Below, piece after piece: positions 17,408-27,486 of a DNA stretch of 64,000 nucleotides (the first letter of the stretch is position 1; every line of letters starts with the position of its first letter). A program made the position numbers and the translations under genes. The notes under the pieces were generated by a model. That model was given only the letters and a program-made list of their open reading frames with translations, made no database searches and had not been told where the DNA came from. Source of the stretch: Paraburkholderia monticola (GTDB lineage Bacteria > Pseudomonadota > Gammaproteobacteria > Burkholderiales > Burkholderiaceae); the NCBI RefSeq assembly GCF_001580545.1, contig NZ_LRBG01000009.1, positions 62,001-126,000 on the forward strand, in the 5' to 3' direction.

Positions 17408-17444
17408 ATCTCCATTTGGAGATAAATTTGTCTACAAATGGAGA
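17408..17444. promoter_or_regulatory. Triple TGGAGA half-site operator between gntP-like gene and activator
   Basis: A perfect palindrome ATCTCCA-TT-TGGAGAT (17408-17423) is followed 22 bases later by a further half-site TGGAGAC (17439-17445). TCTCCATTTG and CAAATGGAGA also form an inverted pair. The two-helical-turn spacing fits binding by a dimeric Fis-type activator, presumably the product of the adjacent gene. Confidence 0.6.
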
Positions 17445-17482
17445 CAACCAGAAACACCACCTTAGCCGGAGACAGCGACAGC

Positions 17483-18949
<1,467 letters not shown>

Positions 18950-19048
18950 CGTCCCGCGTCCGGCCTGCCGTGCCGCGCCAACCGACGCAGCACGAGGGCT
19001 GCGTGGCACAATCGCGAGATCGAAAAACAAGACGTGACCGGGGTCTCC

Positions 19049-19315
19049 ATGAAACGCAGCCTTTCCTTCTTTGCGCGCCGCTCGAGCGTCATGCTGGCTG
19101 TCGGCGCGATCGTCGCGCTTGGCGGTTGCAGCAGCAGCGCGCCGTTGTTCCTGCCGGACGGCCGTGCGACCACGCTCGTGCAATGCCCGGCAGGTTCTGA
19201 CTCGTGCGTGCAGCAGGCGGCCGCGGGTTGTAACGGCGCGTTCGACGTGGTGCGCCAGTCGACCGAGGGCGGTACCTTGAACCTGATCTACGCCTGCCGC
19301 GCAGCCGCAAAGTAG
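19049..19315 (+). CDS. Small putative lipoprotein
   Basis: An 88-residue exported protein with a type II signal peptide: basic MKRS, hydrophobic core VMLAVGAIVALGG and lipobox LGGC (Cys about residue 28). The mature part contains four further Cys (VQCPAGSDSCVQQAAAGCNG and IYACRAA), suggesting two disulfides. The ATG at 19049 is preferred over an upstream GTG at 19034. No enzyme motif is seen; an envelope role is inferred only from export. Confidence 0.65.
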   Translation: MKRSLSFFARRSSVMLAVGAIVALGGCSSSAPLFLPDGRATTLVQCPAGSDSCVQQAAAGCNGAFDVVRQSTEGGTLNLIYACRAAAK

Positions 19316-19858
19316 GACGCGCATGCCGCGCCGGTGCAATGCCGGCGCGCGCGGCTGACCGAATCGTGGGCGTCGTCGGCTTGCTTCTTCGCCACTCGGG
19401 CCAATTTCGGCCAATTCCCAATCCAGTCAATTAGCACGCTCGTGTCATTCCAGTTGGCACATGCCCGTCATAATTCCATGCGTGTAATGTGGGTCCGATA
19501 AACGGTTAGCATGCGTATCGGGTCAAGTAATCAGTCAGCTGCATTTTTACAACGCTGAACCGCCGGATAACGATTATCCTTTGCGCCCTGACAGCAAATT
19601 ATCTTTACCCCTTTTTGGAGCGTTGAACGAAGTCGGTGCGGCAGCTAACGGAACGCGAGGTTTGACAGCAGTATTCTTTTCAAACCGTTGGCGATTTAAC
19701 GTCGACGGGCAGGATCTGCCGTTTTTTCCGCTGCGGCAGACGCTCCGGAAGGTTTTTCCGCTACCGGCGCGTGTTACTTCGAGCCGCGCAGGCCATCGCG
19801 GCTTCATGCTTTCGATTTGTTTGCTTCAAAATTAATCCAATAGAATCCGGGGAAAGCA
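19316..19858. other. Intergenic region without a supported gene
   Basis: About 540 bases, less GC-rich than average, between the lipoprotein and a 67-residue gene. An 84-codon frame at 19581-19835 has a TTG start, no ribosome site and no recognisable protein features. I see no clear hairpin terminator or repeat. Confidence 0.45.
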
Positions 19859-20062
19859 ATGAATCATCAGCAACTCGAAAAAGACATTGAGCATCTGGAA
19901 CAGATAATTTCCCATATTTCGGCAGGAGACCGTATTCCATTGTCTTACTGGCGAAACCGTCTCCAGCACGTTTCGGGCGCGGTTATCGTGCCGGCGCAGG
20001 CAACGCGCATCAAACGCCTCGACGCCGCGCTTTGCGCTTTGGAAAAACGGCAGAAAGCCTGA
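19859..20062 (+). CDS. Small helical hypothetical protein
   Basis: A 67-residue protein, MNHQQLEKDIEHLEQIISH onward, with a heptad-like N-terminal helix and a basic C-terminus (RIKRLDAALCALEKRQKA). The ATG follows GGGGAAAGCA, a good ribosome site. It could be a DNA- or protein-binding accessory factor; function unknown. Confidence 0.6.
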   Translation: MNHQQLEKDIEHLEQIISHISAGDRIPLSYWRNRLQHVSGAVIVPAQATRIKRLDAALCALEKRQKA

Positions 20063-20228
20063 AAGTCATCCTGATGTCCGCCAATCGGAAGCGGTCGTTG
20101 AGAAATTTCGTCGTGTACGCTTTGGCCGAATAAGTTTTATCTTTGGGTTTAATTGCTAAAGCGGCATCGGCGCGCGACCCACGCGCACGCGGCCCACGCA
20201 CGTTTTCTTTCACCGACACAGGACGAAC

Positions 20229-21428
20229 ATGCAGATTGCAGGACTTGCCGCGAGCCGGCTCGCGACGTTGACCAACGCGATGCAGGGCTATGTGGAGCGG
20301 GGCGAAGTGGCGGGGGTGGTATCGCTCGTCTGGCGGCGTGGTGAAATCGGCTACTTCGAGCCCCTAGGCCTACGTGACGAAGCCGCGCAATTGCCGATGC
20401 AGCGCGACACGCTGTTTCGCATCGCATCGATGACGAAGCCGGTGACGAGCGCCGCGATCATGATGCTGATCGAGGAAGACCGCCTCGCGCTCGACACGCC
20501 CATTGCACTGTGGCTACCCGAACTCGCGGCGCCACGCGTGCTGCGCGATCCGGCCGGACCGCTCGACCAGACCGATCCGATCCGCGTGCCGCTCACGGTG
20601 CTCGACCTGCTCACGCATCGCGCCGGTTTCGCGTACCACTTCACGGCGACGGGACCGCTTGCCGAAGCCTACGCTGCCGCGTTCAACGGCTTCGAGGCGA
20701 GCGGCGAGGCCAGCGCATGGCTCGCGCGCATTGCCGGGTTGCCGTTGATGTTCCAGCCCGGTTCGCGCTGGCACTATGGCGTCGCGACCGACGTGCTAGG
20801 TGTGCTGATCGAACGCGTGAGCGGCATGCCGCTCGGCGAATTTTTCCGCACGCGCATTTTCGAGCCGCTCGGCATGCGCGATACCGCGTTCTGGGTGCCC
20901 GACACGCAGCTTGGCCGCCTCGCGACCGCGTACAACATCGATCCGGGCACGCGACGTCGCGTGGTCGAGGATCATGCGGCGGCGAGCCGCTGGGCGAATC
21001 CGCGGCGCTTCCAGAGCGGCGGCGGCGGGCTGGTCTCGACCGCGGAGGACTATCTGCAGTTCGCGCAACTGTTGCTCGGGCGCGGGCGCGTGGGCGATAC
21101 GCGACTGCTGTCGCCTCGCTCGGTCGATCTGATGCGCAGCAATTTCCTGAGCCGCGACCAGCGCCGCCTGCCGGCCTTCGGTCACGTGATCTGGGCGGGG
21201 CAGGGCTTTGGACTCGGGCTGTCGATCGTCGACGATCCGGCGCAGCAATTACCGCTCGGCTACCGCTCGCTGGGTTCGTTCGGCTGGCCCGGCGCGTACG
21301 GCACGAGCTGGTTCGCCGATCCGGTCGAGAACATGATCGGCCTGATGCTGATCCAGCGCCGCTCGATCGACCCCTTCCCGATGGCCATCGACTTCGAACG
21401 CCGCGTCTACGATTCGATCGACGCTTGA
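20229..21428 (+). CDS. Serine hydrolase of the class C beta-lactamase / esterase EstB family
   Basis: A 399-residue protein with the beta-lactamase-fold catalytic motif SMTK (in FRIASMTKPVTSAAIMMLIEE, about residue 66) and a Tyr-containing second motif in WHYGVATDVLGVLIE (~182). The third motif appears as GWPGAYGTSW rather than KTG, as in EstB-type esterases and cubicin- or statin-type hydrolases rather than true beta-lactamases. There is no obvious signal peptide, which also argues for a cytoplasmic esterase. AGGACGAAC precedes the ATG. The physiological ester is unknown. Confidence 0.85.
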   Translation: MQIAGLAASRLATLTNAMQGYVERGEVAGVVSLVWRRGEIGYFEPLGLRDEAAQLPMQRDTLFRIASMTKPVTSAAIMMLIEEDRLALDTPIALWLPELAAPRVLRDPAGPLDQTDPIRVPLTVLDLLTHRAGFAYHFTATGPLAEAYAAAFNGFEASGEASAWLARIAGLPLMFQPGSRWHYGVATDVLGVLIERVSGMPLGEFFRTRIFEPLGMRDTAFWVPDTQLGRLATAYNIDPGTRRRVVEDHAAASRWANPRRFQSGGGGLVSTAEDYLQFAQLLLGRGRVGDTRLLSPRSVDLMRSNFLSRDQRRLPAFGHVIWAGQGFGLGLSIVDDPAQQLPLGYRSLGSFGWPGAYGTSWFADPVENMIGLMLIQRRSIDPFPMAIDFERRVYDSIDA

Positions 21429-21553
21429 GCGTGTCCGCCGCGCATGCACGCGACCGCACGATTCACTATCCTGTGATTTATTCGTCTGATAGTGTCCGCA
21501 AACAATTCGTCGCGGCTCATCGCAGTTCGTTCAACCGAGGGGGGAACACCGGC

Positions 21554-21853
21554 ATGGCCTCTTACAAACAGTTGACTGCGCAACTCGAAAAGCTCCACAA
21601 GGAAGTCGCAGCGGCACGCGAGAAAGAAGTTGCGCAAGCTATCGCCGACATCAAGCAGAAGGTCGCCGAATACGATCTGACCGCCGAAGAGCTCGGATTC
21701 ACGAGCGCTTCGTCCAAGCCGCGCCGCAAGTCGACATCGACATCGGTGGCCAAGTACCGCAATCCGAAGACCGGCGAAACATGGAGCGGCCGTGGGCGCT
21801 CGCCTGCCTGGCTCGTTGGCAAGAATCGCGAGCGGTTTCTGATCGAAGAGTGA
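21554..21853 (+). CDS. H-NS-family nucleoid protein
   Basis: A 99-residue H-NS homologue: an N-terminal coiled-coil oligomerisation helix (QLTAQLEKLHKEVAAAREKEV), a linker with EYDLTAEELGF, and the C-terminal DNA-binding motif YRNPKTGETWSGRGRSPAWLVG (about 70-91). It binds AT-rich DNA and silences transcription. The start follows a GAGGGGGGAAC stretch. Paraburkholderia genomes carry several such paralogues. A 723-base gap with repeats follows before prfC. Confidence 0.92.
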   Translation: MASYKQLTAQLEKLHKEVAAAREKEVAQAIADIKQKVAEYDLTAEELGFTSASSKPRRKSTSTSVAKYRNPKTGETWSGRGRSPAWLVGKNRERFLIEE

Positions 21854-21936
21854 GCTTCGTCGTGTCGTGAATGGTTACGCGTCCCAGCTTCTCTGAAGTG
21901 ATGCGCCGCTCAATTCGGCCCGCACCGTTGCGAAGG

Positions 21937-21959
21937 TCCCGAAAACGCTCACCTTTGCG
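21937..21959 (+). repeat. Copy of 23-bp interspersed intergenic repeat
   Basis: TCCCGAAAAC then GCTCACCTTTGCG. The flank CCGTTGCGAAGG resembles CCGGTGCAAG before the 22284 copy, so similarity extends about 10 bases further upstream. Confidence 0.65.
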
Positions 21960-21980
21960 TGACACCTGAACGTGTACAGC

Positions 21981-22006
21981 GAGATTCGCCGGAGCATTCG
22001 AATCTC
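21981..22006. repeat. Perfect 8-bp hairpin
   Basis: GAGATTCG and CGAATCTC with a 10-base loop (CCGGAGCATT), 22 bases after a repeat copy. The loop-side sequence ATTCGCCGG recurs at 22270, next to the other copy. Confidence 0.5.
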
Positions 22007-22258
22007 GCGGGATGCTTCGGTGAGCCAGGCTTTGTCGCGCGACGCACCGCCGCGCGTTGGGATTGCCGGCGTGTCGCAGCGCTGCGCGGGGCTTGCCGAA
22101 AACCCGCGTCAGCCTTTGCTGGCGGGCGTTTACAGGCGTCGAGCCGGAGCGTGTTCGTAGCGTTCCAACGCTTTCTCGCCGTGTTTTCGCGCATCGCGGT
22201 TGGCGTGCGCGCGATGTAGCAGGTGCGGCCATGCGCTTCGCGATCCTCACCGTTGGCC

Positions 22259-22274
22259 GCGAATCGCGATTCGC
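22259..22274. repeat. Perfect 16-bp palindrome
   Basis: GCGAATCGCGATTCGC reads identically on both strands and lies 10 bases before the repeat copy at 22284. It might be part of the same repeated element or a protein-binding site. Confidence 0.55.
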
Positions 22275-22283
22275 CGGTGCAAG

Positions 22284-22306
22284 TCCCGAAAACCCTCACC
22301 TTTCGC
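22284..22306 (+). repeat. Copy of 23-bp interspersed intergenic repeat
   Basis: TCCCGAAAAC then CCTCACCTTTCGC; taken as the reference copy because it differs least from the other three. Confidence 0.65.
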
Positions 22307-22576
22307 TGCAAGCATGCGCGGCGCCCCCCTTTCCCCCGGCCAGCGCGCCAGACGTGTATCATTCGCACCTTGCGCCAATGTGCGCCAGCGATTCCCGCAT
22401 TGTCGAACGCTGGGTCGTGACCCGTTCGCCACCCGTTTTCGGATGCGGCGCGAGCGCCGGCCGATCCGGGCCCGCGCCCGACTCCCGCAGCTCGACGCCC
22501 CCGCGCCACGCGCGGCATACCGGCCGCCAAGGCCGCCGGGAAACGCCCGAACCCCTTTCCGTGACCGCCAGACCCG

Positions 22577-24178
22577 ATGTCAGTCTCCGAACTCAAACGC
22601 CGCCGCACGTTCGCGGTCATTTCCCACCCGGACGCGGGTAAAACCACGCTCACCGAAAAGCTGCTGCTGTTCTCCGGCGCGATCCAGATCGCCGGTACCG
22701 TGAAGGGCCGCAAGAGCAACCGCTACGCGACGTCCGACTGGATGGAAATCGAAAAGCAGCGCGGCATTTCGGTCGCGAGCTCGGTGATGCAGTTCGAGTA
22801 CGGCGATTGCGTGATCAACCTGCTCGACACGCCGGGCCACGAGGACTTCTCCGAAGACACCTACCGCGTGCTGACCGCGGTCGACGCCGCCGTGATGGTG
22901 ATCGACGGCGCGAACGGCGTCGAAGCGCAGACGCTGAAGCTGCTCGAAGTCTGCCGCAGCCGCAAGACGCCGATCGTCACGTTCATCAACAAGCTCGATC
23001 GCGAAGTGCGCGAGCCGCTCGAACTGCTCGACGAAATCGAGCAGCACCTCGGCGTGTCGGCCGTGCCGTTCACGTGGCCGATCGGCATGGGCAAGGAGTT
23101 TCAGGGCGTCTACGACGTCCAGCACGACCAGGTGCGCGTGTTCCGCGCGGGCCAGGATACGGCCGGCGGCGCGGTCGAAACGCTGCAGGCACTGGGCGAC
23201 GAGGAAGGCGAGCGCCGTTTCGGCCAGGCGTGGGTGCGTGCCAAGGAAGAAATCGACCTGATCAGCGGCGCGACGCCCGCGTTCGATCGCGAGCAGTTCC
23301 TCGCCGGCCAGCAGTCGCCGGTGCTGTTCGGCTCGGCGATCAACAACTTCGGCGTGAAGGAAATTCTCGACGCGCTGGTCGACCTCGCGCCGCCGCCGTC
23401 GATGCGCATGACCGTGCAGCGTCCGGTGCAGCCGGACGAGCCGAAGTTCACCGGCGTCGTGTTCAAGGTGCAGGCGAACATGGACCTGGCGCACCGCGAC
23501 CGCGTCGCGTTCATCCGCGTGTGCTCGGGGCGTTTCGAGCGCGGCATGGCGGTGAAGGTCACGCGTTCGAACAAGACGTTCCGCGCGAACAACGTGGTGA
23601 CGTTCCTGTCGCAGCGTCGCGAGACCGTGAGCGAGGCTTACCCGGGCGACATCATCGGGATTCCGAATCACGGCACGCTGAGTCTCGGCGATACGCTGAC
23701 CGAAGGGGAGCAGCTGCAGTTCGTCGGCCTGCCGTTCTTCGCGCCGGAAATCTTTCAGACCGTCGAAGTGGTCGATCCGATGCGCGCGAAGCAGCTCGGC
23801 GAAGCGCTGAAGCAGCTCGGCGAAGAAGGCGCGATCCAGGTGTTCCGTCCGGAAGCGGGCGGCCTGATGATTCTCGGCGCGGTCGGGCAACTGCAGTTCG
23901 AAGTGGTCTCGCACCGTCTGTCGACCGAGTACAAGGTCGACGTGCGCATGGCGCCGGCGCGTTATCGCCTGTCGCGCTGGGTGACCTGCGACGATGCGGC
24001 CGAACTGCGCCGCTTCACCGATTCGTACTCGGCGCGGATCGCGCTCGATGCGTCCGACGCGCCGACCTATCTGGCCTCGCACGTGTCGGAGATCGAAGTC
24101 GCGCAGAAGGCGTGGCCGAAGATCGTGTTCAACGAGTTGCGCGAGCACTCGGGGGCGCCGTTCAGGAAGGCGATGTAA
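22577..24178 (+). CDS. prfC: Peptide chain release factor 3
   Basis: A 533-residue translational GTPase (family ~530) that removes RF1/RF2 from the ribosome after peptide release. G1 is SHPDAGKTTLTEK (~residues 16-28), G3 is DTPGHEDFSEDTYR, G4 is FINKLDRE; the RF3-specific switch GRKSNRYATSDWMEIEKQRG follows G1. Domain III ends with AGGLMILGAVGQLQFEV. It is monocistronic: a long non-coding gap precedes it and a strong terminator follows at 24211. Confidence 0.97.
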   Translation: MSVSELKRRRTFAVISHPDAGKTTLTEKLLLFSGAIQIAGTVKGRKSNRYATSDWMEIEKQRGISVASSVMQFEYGDCVINLLDTPGHEDFSEDTYRVLTAVDAAVMVIDGANGVEAQTLKLLEVCRSRKTPIVTFINKLDREVREPLELLDEIEQHLGVSAVPFTWPIGMGKEFQGVYDVQHDQVRVFRAGQDTAGGAVETLQALGDEEGERRFGQAWVRAKEEIDLISGATPAFDREQFLAGQQSPVLFGSAINNFGVKEILDALVDLAPPPSMRMTVQRPVQPDEPKFTGVVFKVQANMDLAHRDRVAFIRVCSGRFERGMAVKVTRSNKTFRANNVVTFLSQRRETVSEAYPGDIIGIPNHGTLSLGDTLTEGEQLQFVGLPFFAPEIFQTVEVVDPMRAKQLGEALKQLGEEGAIQVFRPEAGGLMILGAVGQLQFEVVSHRLSTEYKVDVRMAPARYRLSRWVTCDDAAELRRFTDSYSARIALDASDAPTYLASHVSEIEVAQKAWPKIVFNELREHSGAPFRKAM

Positions 24179-24210
24179 AGCCGCAAGTCCGCTGGTTTCG
24201 CAGGTAAAAA

Positions 24211-24236
24211 GCCGCGTCGTTCGACGCGGCTTTTTT
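24211..24236 (+). terminator. Intrinsic terminator of prfC
   Basis: GCCGCGTCG, a 2-base TT loop and CGACGCGGC give a perfect 9-bp stem followed by six T. An A-run precedes it, so it may work in both directions. Confidence 0.88.
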
Positions 24237-24348
24237 CTTGGCCGTCGCAACAACCGCCGCACCAGCGCATCACTTCGCCTATGCTGACGGAACCACCCGC
24301 CTCGCCGCGAAGCCGGCTCCAGTTCCTGTCCAACCGCATGGAGTGCCC

Positions 24349-26769
24349 GTGACCGTTCGCAACCTCGACGCCTTGTTTCGCCCGAAATCCGTCGCCGTGA
24401 TCGGCGCGTCCGAGCGGCCGGGCAGCACCGGCGCAATGGTCTGGGCGCGTGTGCTCGAAGGCGGCTTTCAGGGGCCGCTGTGGCCGGTCAATCCGAAGCA
24501 CGCGCAGCTCGGCGGCCACGCGGTGATTCACGATATCGGCGATCTGCCGCAGGCGCCCACCGTCGCGGTGATCTGCACGCCGCCCGCGACGTGGCCCGCG
24601 CTGATCCACAAGCTCGGCGGCATGGGCACGCGCGCCGTGATCATCGTCGGCGAGGTGCGCAGCGACGAAGACCGGCTCGCGCTGCGGCATGCGCTGTCGG
24701 CGGCGCGGCCGCATCTGTTGCGCATCGTCGGGCCGGGCAGTCTCGGCGTGGTGTCGCCGGCGCTCGGCGCGCATCTGGGCGCACCGTCGTGCACGGTCAA
24801 GGCCGGCGGCGTGGCGTGGGTGTCGCAGTCGAACGCGCTGACCAACGCGGTGCTCGGCTGGGCGCACGCGCGCGGGCTTGGCTTTTCGCACGCGGTCGCG
24901 CTCGGCGCGGAGGCCGATGTCGATGCTGGCGACGTGCTCGATTACCTCGCGAGCGACCCCGGCACCCGCGCGATCCTGCTCGAAGTGGATAGCGTGCGAG
25001 CGGCGCGCAAGTTCATGTCGGCCGCGCGCGCGGCGGCGCGCAACAAGCCGGTGCTCGCGCTGCGCTCCGGCCGCGACGATCCTGCCGACGGGCTCTATAC
25101 GGCGGCGTTCCGGCGCGCGGGTCTCGTGCGCGTCGACGCGCTCGACGATCTGCTCGACGAAATCGAAACGCTCGGCGTCGGCCGCGTGGCGGCTGGCGCC
25201 ACCGCGACGCTGATTACGAGCGACCGAGGTCTCGCGACGCTCGCGCGCGACGCGTTCGCCGCCGCTGGCGGCCTGCTCGCGCCGTGGCCGGCGGAGGCGT
25301 CGGACGCGCTGCGCGAGTCGCTGCCGCGCGCGATCGCCGGCAATCCGTTGCTACTCGGCGACGACGCGCGTCCCGAGCATTTCGGCACCGCGCTGAAGCT
25401 GCTCGCCGAGCATCGCGCGACGGGCACGGCGTTCGTGGTGCACGCATCGACGCATGGCGCGCCGGTCGACGACGTCGCGCAGACGCTGATCGATCATCAG
25501 CAGTTCGCCTACCGCGGGCTGCTTGCGTGCTTCTTCGGGGGCGTCGATGCGGCGCGGCGCGACGCGCTGCACGCGCAGGGCATCCCGGTGCACACGACGC
25601 CGCAGCGGCTCGCGCGCGCGTTCGCGCGTCTGGTCGAGTACCGGCTGGGGCGCGAGCTGCTGATGCAAATGCCGGAGGGGCTGGCCGCGCAGATTCCCGA
25701 GGCGATCGATGCCGCCCAGGCGCAGGCTCGCGACGCGTTGGCGGCGGGCGAAAGCGAGCTGGTGGGGGAGGGGGCGGCGCGGTTTCTGGCGCGCTTCGGC
25801 TTGCAGGTGGAAGGGGTTGACGGTGCGGGCGCCGATGCCGAGGGCACGGCAAAACCGGTCGTCGACGTCGCGGTCGAGCTGCATGACGACGACAACTTCG
25901 GTCCGGTGTTCCGCTTCGTTGCGCCACCGGTCGACGGCGTGACAGACGGGGTGCACGTCTACGGCCTGCCGCCGCTCAATCCGACGCTGGCACGCGATAT
26001 CGTCACGCGGTCGCACTACGCGAGGCTGGCCGCGCCGGAGCCGACGCTCGCGGCGCTCACCGCGCTGTCGCAAGTGGTGTGCGACGTACGCGAGATCGTC
26101 GGCCTCTCGTTGAAGCTCAGGGTCTATCGCGATCGCGTGATGGTGGTCGATCCCGTGTTGCGCGTCGGCGCGAAGCGCAGCCGGCTCGCGATCGTGCCGT
26201 ATCCGCGCCGCTTCGAGGAAACGATCGACTGGCAGGGCCTGCGCGTGACAGTGCGGCCGATTCGCCCGGAAGACGAAAACGCGCATCGCGCTTTCGTGGA
26301 GGCGATGACGCCGGAAGATTTGCGCCTGCGCTTTTTCGGCTCGGTCGGTACGTTCGAGCACTCGCAACTCGCGCGCATGACCCAGATCGATTACGACCGG
26401 GAAATGGCGCTGATCGCGACGGTCGACAACGAAGACGGCGTCGCGCAGACGCTCGGCGTGGTGCGCGCGGTGGCCGATCCCGACAACGAGACGGCCGAAT
26501 TCGCGGTGACCGTGCGCTCGGACCAGAAGGGGCGGCGCCTTGGTCAGTTGCTGATGCAGCGGATCATTGCGTACGCGCGGGCGCGCGATACGCACTGGCT
26601 GGTCGGCGAAGCGTTGCGCGAGAACACCGCGATGATCGCGCTCGCGAAGGCCAGCGGTTTCACGATCACGCGGACCGATGACCCCGGTGTGGTCGGCTTC
26701 CGGATGGCGCTCGACGAAACGGCGGGCGCGAGTCCGGATTCCTCCGCCGGGATTCCGCCCGCGCATTGA
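24349..26769 (+). CDS. Pat-type protein: acyl-CoA-synthetase-like module fused to a GNAT acetyltransferase
   Basis: An 806-residue fusion like the bacterial protein lysine acetyltransferases PatZ/Pat. Residues 1-130 are a CoA-binding Rossmann domain (LFRPKSVAVIGASERPGSTG), 150-430 the succinyl-CoA-ligase-like domains (GVAWVSQSNALTNAVLG), ~455-610 the place of an ATP-grasp domain, and ~634-790 a GNAT domain (VRPIRPEDENAHRAF; acetyl-CoA loop QKGRRLGQLLMQR). The ATP-grasp part is much shortened: after FLARFGLQVEGV the usual YPVALK..HKSD..GGV segment is missing. I chose GTG 24349 (GGAG six bases upstream); an ATG reading from 24238 would begin inside the prfC terminator. It probably acetylates metabolic enzymes, with the front half as a sensor. 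Confidence 0.85.
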   Translation: MTVRNLDALFRPKSVAVIGASERPGSTGAMVWARVLEGGFQGPLWPVNPKHAQLGGHAVIHDIGDLPQAPTVAVICTPPATWPALIHKLGGMGTRAVIIVGEVRSDEDRLALRHALSAARPHLLRIVGPGSLGVVSPALGAHLGAPSCTVKAGGVAWVSQSNALTNAVLGWAHARGLGFSHAVALGAEADVDAGDVLDYLASDPGTRAILLEVDSVRAARKFMSAARAAARNKPVLALRSGRDDPADGLYTAAFRRAGLVRVDALDDLLDEIETLGVGRVAAGATATLITSDRGLATLARDAFAAAGGLLAPWPAEASDALRESLPRAIAGNPLLLGDDARPEHFGTALKLLAEHRATGTAFVVHASTHGAPVDDVAQTLIDHQQFAYRGLLACFFGGVDAARRDALHAQGIPVHTTPQRLARAFARLVEYRLGRELLMQMPEGLAAQIPEAIDAAQAQARDALAAGESELVGEGAARFLARFGLQVEGVDGAGADAEGTAKPVVDVAVELHDDDNFGPVFRFVAPPVDGVTDGVHVYGLPPLNPTLARDIVTRSHYARLAAPEPTLAALTALSQVVCDVREIVGLSLKLRVYRDRVMVVDPVLRVGAKRSRLAIVPYPRRFEETIDWQGLRVTVRPIRPEDENAHRAFVEAMTPEDLRLRFFGSVGTFEHSQLARMTQIDYDREMALIATVDNEDGVAQTLGVVRAVADPDNETAEFAVTVRSDQKGRRLGQLLMQRIIAYARARDTHWLVGEALRENTAMIALAKASGFTITRTDDPGVVGFRMALDETAGASPDSSAGIPPAH

Positions 26770-26811
26770 GCCGCTTACCGCGCGACCCGCCCGGCGCCCG
26801 ATTTCAACCGA

Positions 26812-27357
26812 TCACGCCGCCAACTTCTGCGCGGCCTCGTCCACCTGAGCGCGCGTGACCGACAGCTCTTCGAGCCATGTCTCGGCATAGACGGCGCCCG
26901 TTTCGCGCTCGAGCCGAGCGATCGTCGCCGCACAGCGGTTCGCGTCCTTCAGCGTCGAGATGAACGATTTCACCGATTCACCGCCCTTGAACGCGTCGAA
27001 CAGCGGCACGCGGATTTCGTCGGGCAGCGCTCGCGTGGTCCATTGATACGGCTTGCCGTTGAACGTCAGCGACGGCGGCAGCACGCGTTCCTTGCGCGCG
27101 GCCGGAATCAGGCCGAAGGTGCGCGCCGCTTCGCCGATCTGCTCGGCCGAAAACAGCTCGTCGGGCGTGATGTCGAATTGCTGGATGAAGGTTTCGATGC
27201 TTTGCATCGCGGCGGCGCGGTCGTCGCGGCGCTTCTGCGCGTGAGCGACGATATCGCGCAGCTCGTCGGCTTCCGCCGGGGTGATCGTGAAGCTCGACTG
27301 CTTCTGCTGGAGTTCGGAAAAACGCTGGAATTCGGAATCGGTCAGAAGTTTGGCCAT
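26812..27357 (-). CDS. Hypothetical helical protein, possibly H-NS-N-like in its middle
   Basis: A 181-residue soluble, mostly helical protein. Residues ~49-70 (AAMQSIETFIQQFDITPDELF) resemble the linker of H-NS proteins, compare AIADIKQKVAEYDLTAEELGF in the H-NS gene of this window, but there is no TWSGRGRSP DNA-binding motif. The second half (LTFNGKPYQWTTRALPDEIR, then DANRCAATIARLE) is unfamiliar. The gene is convergent with the Pat-type gene. Function unknown. Confidence 0.65.
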   Translation of the reverse strand: MAKLLTDSEFQRFSELQQKQSSFTITPAEADELRDIVAHAQKRRDDRAAAMQSIETFIQQFDITPDELFSAEQIGEAARTFGLIPAARKERVLPPSLTFNGKPYQWTTRALPDEIRVPLFDAFKGGESVKSFISTLKDANRCAATIARLERETGAVYAETWLEELSVTRAQVDEAAQKLAA

Positions 27358-27486
27358 TGCTCAATCGATGCGCCCACATGAGCCCGTCATGCGGCGTAAT
27401 TTTGGAAGGGCCGCCATTCTAAACCATGTGCGCGAGCGCGCCGTTGCGTGAACCGCCGCCGCGCAAGTTGCCGCGCAAGTTGCGGA

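Larger units (their letters stand above)
21854..22576. other. Long repeat-bearing intergenic region between hns and prfC
   Basis: About 720 bases with no supported protein gene. It contains two copies of the 23-bp interspersed repeat (21937, 22284), a weaker third resemblance near 22095 (CCGAAAACCC then CCTTTGCTG), a perfect 8-bp hairpin (21981-22006) and a 16-bp palindrome (22259-22274). Short open frames here are in different phases with no ribosome sites. Confidence 0.6.

Noticed and set aside
17438..17482. Upstream ATG for the sigma-54 activator
   Set aside because: It lies inside the TGGAGA operator repeat, so the transcript or the start is more likely downstream at 17483.
19581..19835. 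84-codon frame between the lipoprotein and the 67-residue gene
   Set aside because: TTG start, no ribosome site, no recognisable motif or terminator relation.
20229..21428. True class C beta-lactamase (resistance gene)
   Set aside because: There is no signal peptide and the KTG motif is replaced by a W-x-G type sequence, which fits an EstB-like esterase better.
27450..27485. Direct repeat GCCGCGCAAGTT, two copies
   Set aside because: Only two adjacent 12-base units with no further context; probably chance or slippage in GC-rich DNA.
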